A DNA stretch of 64,000 nucleotides, from NCBI RefSeq assembly GCF_000315425.1, contig NZ_JH992923.1, forward strand, positions 1,011,613-1,075,612, read 5' to 3'. The position numbers and the translations under genes were made by a program. The stretch comes from Massilia timonae CCUG 45783 (GTDB taxonomy: Bacteria > Pseudomonadota > Gammaproteobacteria > Burkholderiales > Burkholderiaceae_D). The notes beneath the pieces are model-generated. The model had not been told where the DNA came from and ran no database searches. It worked only from the letters and a program-made list of their open reading frames with translations. Of the stretch, positions 62,516 to 64,000 are shown piece after piece; positions within the stretch are counted from its first letter, which is position 1, and each line of letters begins with the position of its first letter.

Positions 62516-64000
62516 CACCTCGTTATACACAAGTCCGCCAGCCTCACCACGCCGGCTGAAAATCCCGTTTACTTTCAATGACTTGCCAGCGCCCTTGTAA
62601 ACCTTTGCAAAATCGCGTTTACTCTCGTCTTTTGCGTGGCGCAATTGGCGAGCAAATCGAAGGGATGGACCGATTCGGAGTTTGAGCAACTCGACCTGGG
62701 CGACGCGCGCCTGAACCGGCGAGCGAGGACACTGATGGAAACAATGGCGGGGGCACCGACGGCGAGCGTGCCAAAGGCCTGTAACGGCTGGGGTGAGACG
62801 ATGGCCGCGTATCGCTTCTTCGACAATGACGGCGTCGACTGGCGGGCAATCCTGGAGCCGCACTGGCAGCAAACGGAACAGCGAATGGCCGAGCAGTCGG
62901 TGGTGCTGTGTCTGCAGGACACGACCGAACTGGACTTTAACGGACAGCAGGCGCGCGGCCTCGGACCGCTCAGCTATGAAGCGCAGCGCGGCATGTACGT
63001 CCACCCCACCTACGCGGTGACGACGGCGCGCGAGCCGCTGGGGATCCTGGACGTGTGGATGTGGGCGCGCGCGCTGCGCGACACCAACGGCCAGCGCGGC
63101 GGCCCCAAGGAAAGCCTGCGCTGGATCGAAGGCTACGAAAGACTGGCGGAACTGGCACCGCGCCTGCCCGCCACGCGCTTGGTGTATGTGGCCGACCGCG
63201 AGGCGGACATGCTGCCCTTGATGGCGCGGGCGCAGCAGCTCGACTGCCCGGTGGACTGGCTGGTGCGCGCCGCGCACAACCGCTGCTTGCCCAACAGCGA
63301 GAAGCTGTGGCCGCATGCCACGGAAGGCGCGCCGCTGGGGGAAATCGAGTTCGCGCTGGCCGCGCGGCCGGGCGCCAAGGCGCGCATCGTGCGCCAGCAG
63401 CTGTGGGCACGCCGGGTCGAACTGAACGCGGGCAAGGGCAAGGTGGTGACCGCCACATGCATCGTGGCGCGTGAACACGGCGCTCCGGCCGGCGTCAAGC
63501 CGATCGAATGGCGCCTGCTGACGAACCGGGTCGCCACCAGCGCGGCCGAGGTGGCCGAATTGATCGACTGGTATCGCGCCCGCTGGGAAATTGAAATGCT
63601 GTTCAATGTGCTCAAGAACGGCTGCAAGGTCGAGGAACTTCAGCTGGGCACGATCGAGCGCATCGAGCGCGCACTGGCGCTGTACTTGGTCGTAGCCTGG
63701 CGCATTGCCTATCTGGTACGCATGGGCCGTACCTGCCCGAACCTGGATGCCCACTTGTTCTTTGATCCCGATGAGATACGCGGCGCCTACTTGCTCAACA
63801 AATTACGCCCCCAGCCCAACCCGGCGTTAAACGAAGTAATACGCTTGATCGCCCGCGCGGGCGGCTTCTTGGGCCGAAAAGGTGATGGCGAACCTGGTGC
63901 CAAGACCCTCTGGGAAGGGCTGCGCGACGTGCGCGCCTCAGCTCTCACCCTTCAAGCACTACGCGAACTTGGAGACTGACGAGTTGTGTATAACGAGGTG
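62516..64000 (+). mobile_element. Complete IS4-family (Tn5/IS50-like) insertion sequence
   Basis: Perfect 17-bp terminal inverted repeats, CACCTCGTTATACACAA at 62516-62532 and its complement at 63984-64000, bracket one transposase gene. The length is about 1485 bp, allowing a base or two beyond the window. If it made a 9-bp target duplication, as IS50 does, the nine bases 62507-62515 (GACTCAAGC) should recur right after position 64000. Confidence 0.9.
62636..63979 (+). CDS. IS4-family Tn5-like DDE transposase
   Basis: The 447-residue transposase opens with the Tn5-type WTDSEFEQLDLGDARLNRRA block. The DDE triad aligns with Tn5: Asp95 (LQDTTELDF), Asp187 (VADREAD) and Glu320 within the YREK-like YRARWEIEMLFNVLKNG. 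The C-terminus has the family dimerisation region. The start is GTG at 62636; the frame is closed by a stop 36 nt upstream and has no ATG near the conserved N-terminus. The frame is intact, so the element may still be active. Confidence 0.93.
   Translation: MAQLASKSKGWTDSEFEQLDLGDARLNRRARTLMETMAGAPTASVPKACNGWGETMAAYRFFDNDGVDWRAILEPHWQQTEQRMAEQSVVLCLQDTTELDFNGQQARGLGPLSYEAQRGMYVHPTYAVTTAREPLGILDVWMWARALRDTNGQRGGPKESLRWIEGYERLAELAPRLPATRLVYVADREADMLPLMARAQQLDCPVDWLVRAAHNRCLPNSEKLWPHATEGAPLGEIEFALAARPGAKARIVRQQLWARRVELNAGKGKVVTATCIVAREHGAPAGVKPIEWRLLTNRVATSAAEVAELIDWYRARWEIEMLFNVLKNGCKVEELQLGTIERIERALALYLVVAWRIAYLVRMGRTCPNLDAHLFFDPDEIRGAYLLNKLRPQPNPALNEVIRLIARAGGFLGRKGDGEPGAKTLWEGLRDVRASALTLQALRELGD

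Overview
The window is very GC-rich, densely coded chromosomal DNA, most likely from an Oxalobacteraceae-type betaproteobacterium (Massilia, Telluria or Duganella-like). The evidence is the gene order smc-zipA-ligA-galU-def, the block glnD-map / rpsB-tsf-pyrH-frr-uppS-cdsA-dxr-rseP-bamA-skp-lpxD-fabZ-lpxA-lpxB-rnhB, several hybrid histidine kinases, and the protein sequences themselves. Genus is inferred by eye; no database search was possible.

Layout. 1-3297 (minus): the glycine cleavage operon gcvT-gcvH-gcvP, with gcvP running off the left edge, behind a sigma70-type promoter and a tandem glycine riboswitch. 3341-3580: a 240-bp doubly palindromic repeat element. 3700-6660: an orphan ClpP-like protease and a DUF1631 protein. 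6696-17923: smc, a PAS-PAS histidine kinase inserted between smc and zipA, ligA (with an extra segment of about 100 residues), galU, def and a small outer-membrane-type protein. 17964-19757 (minus): a DUF885 metallopeptidase-like protein. 20025-23194: a compact three-gene module (helical small protein, double-domain KaiC-like ATPase, histidine kinase with receiver). 23217-25991 (minus): a PLP aminotransferase and a POT peptide transporter. 26130-31149: an amidohydrolase, a BNR-repeat lipoprotein with the 3' remnant of a paralogue beside it, and a secreted GH31 enzyme. 31148-33294 (minus): LysE exporter, LprI/MliC-like lysozyme inhibitor and xthA. 33473-36449: a complete polar amino acid ABC transporter. 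36536-41288: YjbQ, a small membrane protein, a GAF hybrid kinase, an aldo/keto reductase and a pseudouridine synthase.

41319-60770 is core genome. glnD and map (minus) diverge from a long plus-strand run. That run starts with translation genes (rpsB, tsf, pyrH, frr) and continues into envelope biogenesis: uppS, cdsA, dxr, rseP, bamA, skp and the lipid A genes lpxD-fabZ-lpxA-lpxB, then rnhB and a TrmH-family methyltransferase. rpsB has a strong promoter and a leader hairpin; terminator-like hairpins after rpsB and tsf could set relative output.

61016-64000: a REC-EAL protein with substitutions at key positions, then a stack of mobile DNA. Repeats of the same family as at 3.3 kb are apparently split by an IS3-like element, which is itself split by a complete Tn5/IS4-like insertion sequence whose 17-bp inverted repeats end at 62516 and 64000.

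The best candidates for something undescribed are the KaiC-like/kinase module, the doubly palindromic repeat, the AT-rich rare-codon block inside rseP, and the probably non-catalytic REC-EAL protein. No CRISPR array, tRNA or rRNA gene was seen.
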